This document shows positions 1-7,875 of a stretch of 64,000 bases of DNA, in pieces. Positions within the stretch are counted from its first letter, which is position 1; every line of letters starts with the position of its first letter. The DNA comes from an uncultured Paracoccaceae bacterium (lineage in GTDB: Bacteria; Pseudomonadota; Alphaproteobacteria; Rhodobacterales; Rhodobacteraceae): the NCBI GenBank assembly GCA_937146765.1, contig CAKZRP010000065.1:62001-126000 (forward strand). The letters run 5' to 3'. The position numbers and the translations under genes were made by a program. The notes beneath the pieces were generated by a model that saw only the letters and a list, made by a program, of their open reading frames with translations, was not told the DNA's origin and did no database searches.

Positions 1-291
1 TCGGTGCGCAAGCTGATCAAGGCGATGAAGGCGCTGCAGGACAACCTCGGCAATTTCAACGACTATTCCGTGCAACAGGCGGCGCTTGGCAGTCTTGTCG
101 CCTCGGGACGGCTGCCGACCGGCCCGCGCGGGCTCGAAGCCGCCCAGAGTATCGGTGCCCTCATCGCGGTTCTGCATCAGGAGCAGATACGAGAGCGGGC
201 CCGGGTGATGGAGACCTTCGCCGCCTTCGACAGCGCATCAACGCGCGCCCTGGTGGCGCGGCTGTGTCAGCACAGGGAGGCGCGCGCGTGA
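1..291 (+). CDS. CHAD domain-containing protein, C-terminal part
   Basis: Open at the left edge of the window; only the last 96 codons are present, ending at TGA 289-291. The segment LQDNLGNFNDYSV near its start is typical of the conserved helical repeats of CHAD domains, which carry basic and histidine residues and bind polyphosphate. The rest is helical and Arg/Ala-rich with no other domain visible. The stop overlaps the GTG start of the next gene (GTGA), so the two are translationally coupled. A CYTH-domain gene follows two genes later, and CHAD and CYTH domains are frequent partners. The length and N-terminus cannot be judged from this window. Confidence 0.8.
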   Translation, partial: SVRKLIKAMKALQDNLGNFNDYSVQQAALGSLVASGRLPTGPRGLEAAQSIGALIAVLHQEQIRERARVMETFAAFDSASTRALVARLCQHREARA

Positions 292-1031
292 GGGTGATCG
301 CCTGCTACAGCAACAAGGGCGGCGTCGGAAAGACCGCCACCGCGGTGAACCTTGCCTATGCCTGCGCCGAAGCGGGGTTGCGGACATTGCTTTGCGACCT
401 CGATCCGCAGGGGGCCTCCAGCTTCTACTTCCGGGTCAAGCCCTCGAAGAAGCTGAAGGATGCGGCCTTCTTCGAGGACGTCGACCGGTTCACCCGGGCC
501 ATTCGGGCCAGCGATTTCGACAATCTCGACATCCTGCCCGCCAATCTCAGCTTTCGCGAGTTCGACGTCTTCCTGTCGCGGATGAAGAACAGCCGCTCGC
601 GCCTTAAAAAGGCGCTGCGGGCGGTGGATGGCGATTATGACGTGATCCTGCTCGATTGCCCGCCGAATATATCCGCCCTGTCGGAGGCGGTGTTCAAGGC
701 GGCGGATCAGGTGGTGGTGCCGGTGATCCCGACCACCCTGTCGGAACGCACCTTCGAGCAGCTTCTGGAGTTCTTTGCCGACAACGGGCTCAAGATGGGC
801 AAGCTCTCTCCCTTCTTTTCCATGGTGCAGGCACGCAAGAGCCTGCATGGCGAAACGATGGCGCGCCTGCGCGGGGCGCATCCGGAGATGTTCCTCGCGG
901 CGGAGCTGCCGTTTTCCACCGATGTGGAACGGATGGGGGTGTTTCGCGAGCCGGTTGCCTGTTTTGCAGCGGCACGGCCGGCGGCCCGGGCCTTTCGGGC
1001 CTTGTTTGAGGAGTTGCAGACCGGGGCGTGA
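288..1031 (+). CDS. ParA/MinD-family ATPase
   Basis: A 247-aa deviant-Walker ATPase. The P-loop KGGVGKT lies at about residues 11-17, the A' motif LLCDLDPQG follows at about 39-47, and Walker B is ILLDCPP. ParA proteins dimerise on ATP and bind nucleoid DNA to position plasmids, chromosomes or protein/storage bodies. I chose GTG 288 because AGGGAGG (273-279) lies 8 nt upstream and the start overlaps the preceding stop; a GTG at 264 would add eight residues but has no such site. There is no ParB-like gene next to it. Placement between a CHAD and a CYTH gene suggests a cargo linked to polyphosphate, which is inference. Confidence 0.9.
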   Translation: MRVIACYSNKGGVGKTATAVNLAYACAEAGLRTLLCDLDPQGASSFYFRVKPSKKLKDAAFFEDVDRFTRAIRASDFDNLDILPANLSFREFDVFLSRMKNSRSRLKKALRAVDGDYDVILLDCPPNISALSEAVFKAADQVVVPVIPTTLSERTFEQLLEFFADNGLKMGKLSPFFSMVQARKSLHGETMARLRGAHPEMFLAAELPFSTDVERMGVFREPVACFAAARPAARAFRALFEELQTGA

Positions 1032-1058
1032 GCCTCGGCGGTACTGGGGGTGTTGAGG

Positions 1059-1529
1059 ATGGAAATCGAACGCAAGTTTCTGGTCGCGGCGCTGCCGGAC
1101 CTTTCGGCGGCCGAAGCGTTGGCCGTGCGGCAGGGCTATCTCACCGCTCTCAGCGACAGCACCGAACTGCGCCTGCGCCAGAAAGGGGAGCGCTACTACC
1201 TCACGCAGAAGGGCGGTGTCGGAATGGTGCGTGAGGAGCGCGAGGTGGAGATCAGCGCCGAACAATTCGAGGTCTTCTGGCCCGGCACCGAGGGGCGGCG
1301 GGTGGAAAAGACCCGATGGACTGGAAACCTGCCGACCGGAACGGTCTTCGAGCTCGATGCCTTTGAGGGCGCTCTTGCTGGGTTGCGGATGGTCGAGGTC
1401 GAATTTCCCGACGAGGCGACGGCACTGGCCTTTGCAGCGCCGGAGTGGTTCGGTCGCGAGGTCACCGACGACAAGCGCTATGGCAACAAGGCGATGGCGG
1501 TGCATGGGCTGCCGGAGACCCTCGCCTAG
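1059..1529 (+). CDS. CYTH domain-containing protein
   Basis: A 156-aa protein that begins with MEIERKFLV, the hallmark ExExK start of CYTH/triphosphate-tunnel metalloenzymes. Members hydrolyse or bind triphosphate compounds (inorganic triphosphatase, thiamine triphosphatase, class IV adenylate cyclase). Alternating acidic and basic strands follow (ELRLRQKGERYYLTQK, VEKTRW, FELDAFEG), as expected for the eight-stranded tunnel. The length fits a stand-alone CYTH domain. ATG 1059 is preferred over the in-frame GTG 1050 because the family motif starts directly there. It lies 27 bp after the ParA gene. The substrate cannot be read from sequence. Confidence 0.9.
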   Translation: MEIERKFLVAALPDLSAAEALAVRQGYLTALSDSTELRLRQKGERYYLTQKGGVGMVREEREVEISAEQFEVFWPGTEGRRVEKTRWTGNLPTGTVFELDAFEGALAGLRMVEVEFPDEATALAFAAPEWFGREVTDDKRYGNKAMAVHGLPETLA

Positions 1530-1622
1530 CTTTGGGGTTTGCCGCAGAAGGGGAGAGGGGAGCCTCCCGCCCCCAAAGCGAGATTTGACCTGCGGCCAAA
1601 CCCCACATTGGCGTTGGGCCGG

Positions 1623-1676
1623 GCATCCTGTCCCCTGGGGGACAGGATGCCGCGCCGGGCCTTTCTGACGAAAGGC
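1623..1676. repeat. Intergenic palindrome plus adjacent hairpin
   Basis: Between the converging CYTH and cobF genes. Arms GCATCCTGTCCCC (1623-1635) and GGGGACAGGATGC (1638-1650) form a perfect 13-bp inverted repeat with a 2-nt centre. A second hairpin, GCCTTTC/GAAAGGC with loop TGAC, follows at 1659-1676. There is no T-run after the first, so a classical terminator is not clear. The remainder of 1530-1776 is GC-rich and shows no gene. Confidence 0.55.
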
Positions 1677-1776
1677 ACGGCGCCACCCCCAACGGGAGCG
1701 GGGGCGGCTTTGCCGGTCCCGGCGACGAGCGGGAGCGCCCCCGTCTTGCGGTCACGCTCAAGAGGCGAGCGACGGT

Positions 1777-2541
1777 CTAGGTCGTGCGGTGCAACAGGTA
1801 GATATCCATCAGCCAGCCGTGATCCGCACGGGCGGCCGCGCGGGTGGTCAGGATCTCTGCCTGCACCTCGCTCAAGGTGCCGGAGATATTGATCTCATTC
1901 GCCATGCCCGCATAGGCGGACCAATGGATCGTCACCTGATCCGGGTCCGCTACGCTTTGGAACGAACACTCGCCATCCAGCATCACCACCAGCGTATCGC
2001 AGCCCTCGGGCCAGCCGGCGTCGCGCAGCCGCCGACCTGTGGTGATCTGCACCGGCGCGCCGATGGTGTTGAGCGGCACCCCATGCGCCGCCGTCAGCGC
2101 CTGAATGGAGGTGATGCCGGGGATCACCCGCAGCGCGATCTCGCGCACCCGCGCCAGCCGCTCGGCGATCCGCATGGTGCTGTCATAGAGGGAAGGATCA
2201 CCCCAAACGAGAAAGCCCACACGGCCGCCCTCGGGCAGATGGGCGGCAATTGCGGCGCTCCAGACCTCGGCGATTGCATCGTGCCAATCGTCCACCCGCT
2301 GACGGTAATCGGCGGTCTTGGGATCGCGCACCGGCAGGTCAAAGCCGACGATCTTTGGCGCGGCAGGTGCGCCCTCCAAAACCTGCGCGCAGATCTCTTG
2401 TCTCAGTCCCGCGAGGTCGTCCTTGCCCGCGCCCTTTTGCGGGATCAGGATCAAGTCCTGCGCGCGGATCGCATCCACCGCCTCCAGCGTCAGGTGCTTG
2501 GGGTTACCAGTGCCAATGCCGATGAGGCTGAGGGTGATCAT
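1777..2541 (-). CDS. cobF: Precorrin-6A synthase (deacetylating) CobF
   Basis: 254-aa SAM-dependent tetrapyrrole methylase of the aerobic cobalamin pathway. It methylates C-1 of precorrin-5 with loss of acetate to give precorrin-6A. The N-terminus LSLIGIGTGNPKHLTLEAV is the glycine-rich first motif of the TP-methylase fold, and the insertion LILIPQKGAGKDDL is characteristic of CobF among these paralogues. VGFLVWGDPSLYDS is the second SAM-site motif. The ATG overlaps the cobA stop (ATGA, 2538-2541). It is the last gene of the minus-strand cob array. CobF occurs only in the oxygen-dependent route, in line with cobG upstream. Confidence 0.95.
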   Translation of the reverse strand: MITLSLIGIGTGNPKHLTLEAVDAIRAQDLILIPQKGAGKDDLAGLRQEICAQVLEGAPAAPKIVGFDLPVRDPKTADYRQRVDDWHDAIAEVWSAAIAAHLPEGGRVGFLVWGDPSLYDSTMRIAERLARVREIALRVIPGITSIQALTAAHGVPLNTIGAPVQITTGRRLRDAGWPEGCDTLVVMLDGECSFQSVADPDQVTIHWSAYAGMANEINISGTLSEVQAEILTTRAAARADHGWLMDIYLLHRTT

Positions 2542-3290
2542 GCCGCGCCGCCATCGGATGTCTGGTCCGCATCCGTATCGGCCAAGGGACCGTAGAGGAT
2601 CAGCACCGGCGCCGTCGTTTCCATCTTGCGCAGCACCTCCGGCAGTTCGCCGACCGTATGGCAGAACAGTTCCTGCTCTGGCGTTGAAATCCCCAGCGCG
2701 ATCAGCGCATGGGTCTTGGGCGGCAGACCGGCCTCCATCAGCTGCTCTGCCAGCGCGGCAAAGGTCCGCTTGCCCATATAGACCACCGTGGTCGCCTCAG
2801 GATCGGCCAGAGCGACAAGGTTCAACTTGTCCGGCAGGCCACCTGTCACATCATGGCCGGTAATGAATTGCAAGCGCCGCGCGGTCAGCCGCCGGGTTAG
2901 CGGAATGCCCGCCGCCGCCGCCGCCGCCGAGGCCGCAGTGACACCCGGAATGATCTCATAGCGAATGCCTGCCGCGCGCAGGGCGGTCAGCTCTTCTTCC
3001 AAGCGGCCAAAGACGCCCGAGTCGCCGGACTTCAGCCGCACCACATGGGCGCCGGAGCTGGCATATTCCACCAGTAATTGGCTCACATGGTCCTGTTTGG
3101 GCGAAGGGCGGCCCGCCCGTTTGCCGACCCCGACCAGATCGGCATCCTCGCGCACATGGGTCAGGATCGGGCCTGCCGACAGATCGTCGAACAGCACCGC
3201 ATCCGCCGCCTCAAGCCGTTTCACCGCCTTCACGGTCAACAGTTCCGGATCGCCGGGGCCAGAGGAGACAAAACTGACAAAGCCGCTCAT
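2538..3290 (-). CDS. cobA: Uroporphyrinogen-III C-methyltransferase CobA
   Basis: 250-aa SUMT. It transfers two methyl groups from SAM to C-2 and C-7 of uroporphyrinogen III, giving precorrin-2, the branch point to B12 and siroheme. Motifs include VSSGPGDPELLTVKAVKRL at the N-terminus, VGVGKRAGRPSPKQ, and VVRLKSGDSGVFGR, the conserved GDPxxFGR-type loop. Length fits stand-alone SUMT rather than the CysG fusion. It overlaps cobF by 4 bp and its start overlaps the cobB stop at 3287-3290, so cobB-cobA-cobF are translationally coupled. Confidence 0.95.
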   Translation of the reverse strand: MSGFVSFVSSGPGDPELLTVKAVKRLEAADAVLFDDLSAGPILTHVREDADLVGVGKRAGRPSPKQDHVSQLLVEYASSGAHVVRLKSGDSGVFGRLEEELTALRAAGIRYEIIPGVTAASAAAAAAGIPLTRRLTARRLQFITGHDVTGGLPDKLNLVALADPEATTVVYMGKRTFAALAEQLMEAGLPPKTHALIALGISTPEQELFCHTVGELPEVLRKMETTAPVLILYGPLADTDADQTSDGGAA

Positions 3291-4603
3291 GCGCGCTCTC
3301 CCGTGATGAGGTGGAAGAAGGTGCCGGTTACATGGCCTTTGACCGAGCCGGTCTCGGGAACCGGATTGCCATCGGCGTCCATGACGCGGGCCAGCGGCGC
3401 GTCCGGTTCGTCCAGAATGGTCGAGTAATGGAACTCATGCCCGCGTAAGAAAGCGCCCCGGTCAAAGCCCGGCATTGCCGCCTGCAATTCCGCCCGGCGA
3501 TAGCCAAGGTGGAATTTGCGCTTCTCATAAGAGGTCACCAGGCCGAGGAGCCCCGCCATCTGGTGCCGGTAGCCCTCCTTGTCGATGAGGGCCTCGCCCA
3601 GTGCCATATAGCCGCCGCACTCGCCATGCACCGGTTTGGTGGCGGCATGTTTCGCCATGCCCGCCCGCCACGTGGTGGCCGCCGCGAGGGTGCCGCCGTG
3701 CAGCTCGGGATAGCCGCCGGGCAGCCAGACCAGATCGGCATCCGCTGCCGGAGCCTCGTCATTCAGGGGCGAGAAGGGCAGGATCTCCGCCCCCGCCGCG
3801 CGCCAGCCTTCCAGAAGATGCGGATAAGTAAAGGAAAACGCCGCATCCCGCGCCAGCGCGATGCGCTGTGCGGGCGGGTGGGGCAAGGCGCGCGGGGCAG
3901 GGGCCGCGGCCGTGCTTGCCACCGCACGGATCGCGTCGAGGTCGACGTTTTCGCGCAGGAAGGCCGCATAGCCGGCAATCGCCGCCTCCAGGTCGGGATG
4001 CTCCACCGCCTGGATAAGGCCCAGATGCCGCTCCGGCAGGGCCAGATCGCCGCGCCGGGGCAGGGAGCCGAGCACCTTGACGCCCGCGCGCTCCATCCCC
4101 AACCGGGTGAGGCGATCATGCCGGGGGCTCGCTACCCGGTTCAGGATCACACCGGCAAAGGGCAGGTCGGGGTTGTACATCTTAAAGCCGAGCGCGGTGG
4201 CCGCAGCCGATTGCGCCTGCCCGCCCACATCGATGACCAGCACCACGGGCCAACCCATCCGCAAGGCAGTCTCTGCGGAGGAGCCAAAGCCCGATTGCCC
4301 GCGCGTCGCCACCCCGTCAAACAGCCCCATGGAGCCTTCGCCGACGCAGATATCGGCGCCCTGCGCTTGGGTGGTTATCGCGTCCAGCAGCGCGCCATCC
4401 ATCGCCCAAGTGTCAAGGTTAAAGGAGGCGCGCCCCGCAGCGGCAAAGTGGAAGGCCGGGTCGATATAGTCCGGCCCGCTTTTGAAGGGCTGCACGGTCA
4501 GCCCATCCTCGGCCAGCGCGCGCAAAAGGCCCAGCATCACGGTGGTCTTGCCAGTGCCGGAGGAGGGCGCGGAGATCATCAGACCCTTGGGAAACGTGGT
4601 CAT
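3287..4603 (-). CDS. cobB: Cobyrinate a,c-diamide synthase CobB
   Basis: 438-aa glutamine-dependent amidotransferase. It amidates carboxylates a and c of (hydrogeno)byrinic acid using ATP and glutamine. The N-terminal P-loop-like motif is SAPSSGTGKTTV; FKSGPDYIDP is a family signature; the C-terminal class I glutaminase domain carries the nucleophile in HGECGGYMALGE. The first gene after a 129-bp gap that contains a REP-like hairpin element, so its mRNA may be made separately or be processed from the upstream cob genes. The stop overlaps the cobA start. Confidence 0.95.
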   Translation of the reverse strand: MTTFPKGLMISAPSSGTGKTTVMLGLLRALAEDGLTVQPFKSGPDYIDPAFHFAAAGRASFNLDTWAMDGALLDAITTQAQGADICVGEGSMGLFDGVATRGQSGFGSSAETALRMGWPVVLVIDVGGQAQSAAATALGFKMYNPDLPFAGVILNRVASPRHDRLTRLGMERAGVKVLGSLPRRGDLALPERHLGLIQAVEHPDLEAAIAGYAAFLRENVDLDAIRAVASTAAAPAPRALPHPPAQRIALARDAAFSFTYPHLLEGWRAAGAEILPFSPLNDEAPAADADLVWLPGGYPELHGGTLAAATTWRAGMAKHAATKPVHGECGGYMALGEALIDKEGYRHQMAGLLGLVTSYEKRKFHLGYRRAELQAAMPGFDRGAFLRGHEFHYSTILDEPDAPLARVMDADGNPVPETGSVKGHVTGTFFHLITGERA

Positions 4604-4632
4604 GTTTTTGCTCCACGTTCCGAGACGTCCCG

Positions 4633-4690
4633 TCCGGCCGCGAGGCCGGACAGCGCCCGACCCTCCCCCCGGGAGGGCGCTTTCGCACCC
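4633..4690 (-). repeat. REP-like double hairpin element, copy A
   Basis: In the cobM-cobB gap. Read on the minus strand it has a GC-rich core (4651-4680) of 30 bp identical to the core of copy B at 14507-14536, followed by a 7-bp hairpin TCCGGCC-TCGC-GGCCGGA (4633-4650). Copy B has CCCGGCG-TGTC-CGCCGGG at the same place, so two stem positions differ by compensatory changes. The core itself can fold through CCCTCCC/GGGAGGG. Confidence 0.7.
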
Positions 4691-4732
4691 ACCCAGGCTC
4701 CGGCGCCGTCCTCGGCTTGGGTCAGCAGCCGA

Positions 4733-5527
4733 TCAATCATCCCCTTCGCTCCACTCGGACCAGGGGCTGTCGGCACTCTGCGGGCGGTAGCGGCGGTCGT
4801 ATTCCGCGCCATAAAGGCAGCTTTCCGCGAAATCCTCCGCGCCGAGGGCCTGGCCCACGAGGATCAAAGCGGTACGCCCGCGCGCGCCCTCGGTGGCCTC
4901 GATCACCGAGCCCAAGGTCGCCTTGATGATCTTCTGATCCGGCCAGCTGGCCCGCCAGACGATCGCCACCGGGCAGTCGGCGCCATAAGCAGGCGTCAGC
5001 CGCGCCACTACATCATCCAGCACATGCACCGAGAGGTGAATGGCCAAGGTCGCGCCGGTGCGGGCGAAATTCTCCAGCGTCTCTCCCTCGGGCATCGCCG
5101 AGGCGCGCCCCGAGGTGCGGGTCAGCACCAGCGATTGTGCCACGCCGGGCAGGGTGAGCTCGGTGCCAAGCGCCGCCGCCGCAGCAGCAAAGGCCGGCAC
5201 GCCGGGGGTGATGTCATAGGGGATGTTCAACGCGCGCAGGCGGCGCAGCTGCTCGCCCATCGCGGACCAGACCGAGAGGTCGCCGGAATGGAGCCGCGCG
5301 ATATCATGCCCCGCCGCATGGGCGGCGCCGATCTCGGCCATGATCTCATCCAGCGACAGGGGCGCGGTGTTGATGATCTTGGCGCCCTCGGGGCAATGGC
5401 TCAGCAGCGCCTCGGGCACCAGCGAGCCGGCATAAAGGCACACCGGGCAAGCGGCGATCAGGTCGCGCCCGCGCAGGGTAATCAGGTCGGCAGCGCCCGG
5501 TCCGGCGCCAATGAAATGAACGGTCAT
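4733..5527 (-). CDS. cobM: Precorrin-4 C11-methyltransferase CobM
   Basis: 264-aa TP-methylase that methylates C-11 of precorrin-4 to give precorrin-5, the substrate of Cob[20 protein letters not shown] at the N-terminus and [13 protein letters not shown] are CobM signatures; [16 protein letters not shown] is the conserved GDxxxxx loop, and [18 protein letters not shown] the third motif. It starts at ATG 5527, overlapping the cobE stop (5524-5527). The 129-bp gap after it holds the REP-like element, marking a possible processing or attenuation point before cobB. Confidence 0.95.
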   Translation of the reverse strand: MTVHFIGAGPGAADLITLRGRDLIAACPVCLYAGSLVPEALLSHCPEGAKIINTAPLSLDEIMAEIGAAHAAGHDIARLHSGDLSVWSAMGEQLRRLRALNIPYDITPGVPAFAAAAAALGTELTLPGVAQSLVLTRTSGRASAMPEGETLENFARTGATLAIHLSVHVLDDVVARLTPAYGADCPVAIVWRASWPDQKIIKATLGSVIEATEGARGRTALILVGQALGAEDFAESCLYGAEYDRRYRPQSADSPWSEWSEGDD

Positions 5528-5898
5528 CTCTCTATCATCTCCGCAAGAGCCACGGTGGCAAGCCCGTCCGTGGTCACATATCTGGTCTGGATCAGCCGCG
5601 CGCCTGCGCCCGCGCCGACAAGCGCTGCGGCCTCGGCCACCGATCCGGTGTTGAACCGCGCGTGGATGCGCGGCGACAGGGTTTGGGTCGCGACCCCGGA
5701 AATCTGTGCCTCGTCCAGGGCGTAGACGCTTAAGCCCTCGGCGATCGCGAAAGCGCGAAAAACCGGGCTCTCGGCCTTGGTGCGCAGGGTTGCCACCCGG
5801 TCAGGGCGCTGTTGCAGTGCAGCAAAGGCCTCGGCAAGGCTTGCTTCGGTGGCGCGATTGGAAAAGCCGAAGCCCGCGACGATCCCCGCGACAATCAT
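5524..5898 (-). CDS. cobE: Cobalamin biosynthesis protein CobE (CbiG C-terminal-like)
   Basis: 124 aa. The sequence [20 protein letters not shown] and the glycine/serine motif at [14 protein letters not shown] fit the CobE/CbiG C-terminal family, a small protein of B12 clusters whose precise biochemical role is unsettled. The longer upstream reading frame (to 6138) is only the shadow of cobL. I chose ATG 5896-5898 because it overlaps the cobL stop (ATGA) and gives the usual family length. It sits between cobL and cobM and is coupled to both. Confidence 0.85.
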   Translation of the reverse strand: MIVAGIVAGFGFSNRATEASLAEAFAALQQRPDRVATLRTKAESPVFRAFAIAEGLSVYALDEAQISGVATQTLSPRIHARFNTGSVAEAAALVGAGAGARLIQTRYVTTDGLATVALAEMIER

Positions 5899-7103
5899 CG
5901 GGAGACACTCCACTGGATCACCGGCCGCGCCCGCTCCCAGCCGCGCATGGAGCCCAAGGGGCCGGCCTCGGCAAGTTCCATCTTCAACAGGTGGCCACCT
6001 CGGGCGGCCTGCGCCTGCATCAACAGGGTCTCGGTCTCCAGCGTGACCCCATTGGCCACCAGCCGGGTGCCCTCGGGCAGAATATCCCAAAGGTGGTCGA
6101 GCAGGGCTTGGTTGCCGCCGCCGCCGATAAAGACGCAATCGGGCAGGGGCTGGCCCTGCAACACCTGCGGCGCGCGTCCCTCTATGGCGGTCAGCCGATG
6201 GGCGAGGCCGAAGTCTTCTGCATTGCGGCGGATATTGACCAATCGGTCAGGGCGCGCCTCAAAACTTGTCGCACTGGCGCCGCGCGCCGCAAGGCACCAT
6301 TCCACCGAGACCGAACCAGAGCCGCCGCCTATGTCCCAGAGATGCTCGCCCACCCGTGGCGCAAGGGCCGAGAGGGTCAGGGCGCGGATCGGGCGTTTGG
6401 TGATCTGCCCGTCGCTCGCAAAGAGTGCATCCTCAAGGCCAGAGGCCTGTGGTAGACCATGTCCCACGGCCTCGATCGCGGCCACCACGGGGGCGTCGAT
6501 TTCCGATAGGTCAAAACCCGCCGCAGTGGTGCTGCGGATCCGTTGTTTCGGCCCGCCGAGGCGTTCCAGCAGTGTTAATGCGCTCTCGCCCAAGCCGATA
6601 GAGCAGAGATAGCCTGCCAGCTCCGCCGCCGCCGCCCCATCGCGCAGGGTGCAAATCGCGCGCACTCCACGCCCCAAGAGAGGCCGCAGCCGAGCAAAAG
6701 GCGCGGCGTGGAGACCAAGGCAGAGGGTGTCTTCCAGCCGCCAGCCCAGCGCATTGGCCGCAAGCGCAAAACAAGATGGCGCAGGGTGAGAAACCCACTC
6801 GTGCCGCTCCAGATCGCGCAGAAGGCTGCCACCTGCGCCGTGCCAAAAGGGATCGCCCGAGGCCAGCACCACGGTGGCCCGCCCGCGCGCCGCCAACACC
6901 GGCGCGGTGGAAAAGGGCACTGGCCAGCTTTGCCCGCGCGCGCCTGCATCGACCAGCTCCAGATGGCGCGGTCCGCCGATGATGATTTCTGCGGCGGCAA
7001 GTGCGGATCGGCTTGCATCCGACAGGCCTTCGAGGCCATTTTCCCCGAGCCCGATCAGGGTGAGCCAGGGGCGCGCGGCGTCTCGTGTCAGAGGATCAGA
7101 CAT
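5895..7103 (-). CDS. cobL: Precorrin-6Y C5,15-methyltransferase (decarboxylating) CobL
   Basis: 402-aa bifunctional enzyme that methylates C-5 and C-15 and decarboxylates the acetate side chain of precorrin-6B, giving precorrin-8X. The N-terminal half is a TP-methylase (WLTLIGLGENGLEGLS, VVLASGDPFWHGAG). The C-terminal half is CbiT-like with the class I SAM motif LWDIGGGSGSVSVEW. The chosen start (MSDPLTRDA) has AGGAG at 7111-7115, 7 nt upstream. That site lies inside the opposite-strand cobK gene, and the two start codons share bases 7102-7103. A start at 7133 would extend it ten residues into cobK without a better site. Confidence 0.93.
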   Translation of the reverse strand: MSDPLTRDAARPWLTLIGLGENGLEGLSDASRSALAAAEIIIGGPRHLELVDAGARGQSWPVPFSTAPVLAARGRATVVLASGDPFWHGAGGSLLRDLERHEWVSHPAPSCFALAANALGWRLEDTLCLGLHAAPFARLRPLLGRGVRAICTLRDGAAAAELAGYLCSIGLGESALTLLERLGGPKQRIRSTTAAGFDLSEIDAPVVAAIEAVGHGLPQASGLEDALFASDGQITKRPIRALTLSALAPRVGEHLWDIGGGSGSVSVEWCLAARGASATSFEARPDRLVNIRRNAEDFGLAHRLTAIEGRAPQVLQGQPLPDCVFIGGGGNQALLDHLWDILPEGTRLVANGVTLETETLLMQAQAARGGHLLKMELAEAGPLGSMRGWERARPVIQWSVSR

Positions 7104-7115
7104 GACCAAACTCCT
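7090..7115. promoter_or_regulatory. Interlocked start sites of cobL and cobK
   Basis: CATG at 7101-7104 contains both start codons: cobK ATG on plus (7102-7104) and cobL ATG on minus (7103-7101). The cobK ribosome-binding site AGAGGA (7090-7095, spacer 6) lies in the first codons of cobL, and the cobL site AGGAG (minus, 7111-7115, spacer 7) lies in the first codons of cobK. No non-coding leader separates them, so any local promoter must lie inside the opposite gene. Confidence 0.8.
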
Positions 7116-7875
7116 GCTTCTGGGCGGCACCACCGAGGCCTCGCAACTGGCGGGGCATCTGGCCGAGACTTGGGTCGATGACGGGGTTTCGGGCGATCCG
7201 GTGGCCGGGCGTCAGGCGGTGTTTTCCTACGCCGGCCGTACCGCGCGCCCGGCGGCGCAGCCCTTGCCCTGTCGCGTCGGCGGCTTTGGCGGGGTACCCG
7301 GTCTGGTCGAGTATCTGCGCCGCGAGGGGATCAGCCATGTGGTTGATGCCACACATCCTTTTGCCGCTCAGATGAGCCGCAATGCGGCGCTGGCCTGCGC
7401 TGGGGCGGGCGTTCCGCTGGTGGCCTTCGAGCGGCCTGCCTGGGTCGCGGGAGAGGGCGATCTCTGGACCCATGTGGGCGATATGGCGGGCGCCGTTGCA
7501 GCCCTGCCCGAGGCGGGCGCGCGGGTGTTTCTGGCAATCGGCAAGCTGCATGTGGCGGAGTTCGCGGCCAAGCCCCGGAACCACTATCTGCTGCGGCTGG
7601 TGGATCAGCCCGAGGCCCCCCTCGCGCTGCCCGATGCCAGCGTCCTTGTCGCCCGTGGCCCCTTTGAGGCCACTGAGGACGAGGCCCTTATGTGCAGTCA
7701 CAAGATCACCCATGTGGTCGCCAAAAACGCCGGCGGCGCTGGGGCCGAAGCCAAGCTGGTGGCCGCGCGCAGGCTCGCCCTGCCGGTCGTGATGATCGAC
7801 CGACCCCAGGTGCCAGAGCGGCGCGTATTGGGCACGCTCGCAGAGGTGATGCGCTGGCTGGATCACGGCGCTTAG
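7102..7875 (+). CDS. cobK: Precorrin-6A reductase CobK
   Basis: 257-aa NADPH-dependent reductase of the macrocycle, converting precorrin-6A to the dihydro form used by CobL. It opens with LLLLGGTTEASQLAGHL, the CobK nucleotide-binding start, and has VVDATHPFAAQMSRNA, the family's most conserved block; KNAGGAGAEAKL near the C-terminus is also typical. Unlike all other cob genes from cobF to cobW it lies on the plus strand, between cobJ and cobL. It shares start-codon bases with cobL and overlaps the cobJ stop by 4 bp (7872-7875). Read-through of the minus-strand operon would therefore be antisense to it. Confidence 0.95.
   Translation: MTKLLLLGGTTEASQLAGHLAETWVDDGVSGDPVAGRQAVFSYAGRTARPAAQPLPCRVGGFGGVPGLVEYLRREGISHVVDATHPFAAQMSRNAALACAGAGVPLVAFERPAWVAGEGDLWTHVGDMAGAVAALPEAGARVFLAIGKLHVAEFAAKPRNHYLLRLVDQPEAPLALPDASVLVARGPFEATEDEALMCSHKITHVVAKNAGGAGAEAKLVAARRLALPVVMIDRPQVPERRVLGTLAEVMRWLDHGA

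Noticed and set aside
267..1505. 412-codon minus-strand frame across ParA and CYTH genes
   Set aside because: Shadow frame: His/Arg/Leu-rich, no motif, fully opposite to two recognised proteins.
3509..5725. 738-codon open frame on the plus strand opposite cobB-cobM
   Set aside because: Antisense to well-recognised cob genes; composition is Arg/His/Gly-rich with no domain. High GC leaves long antisense frames open.
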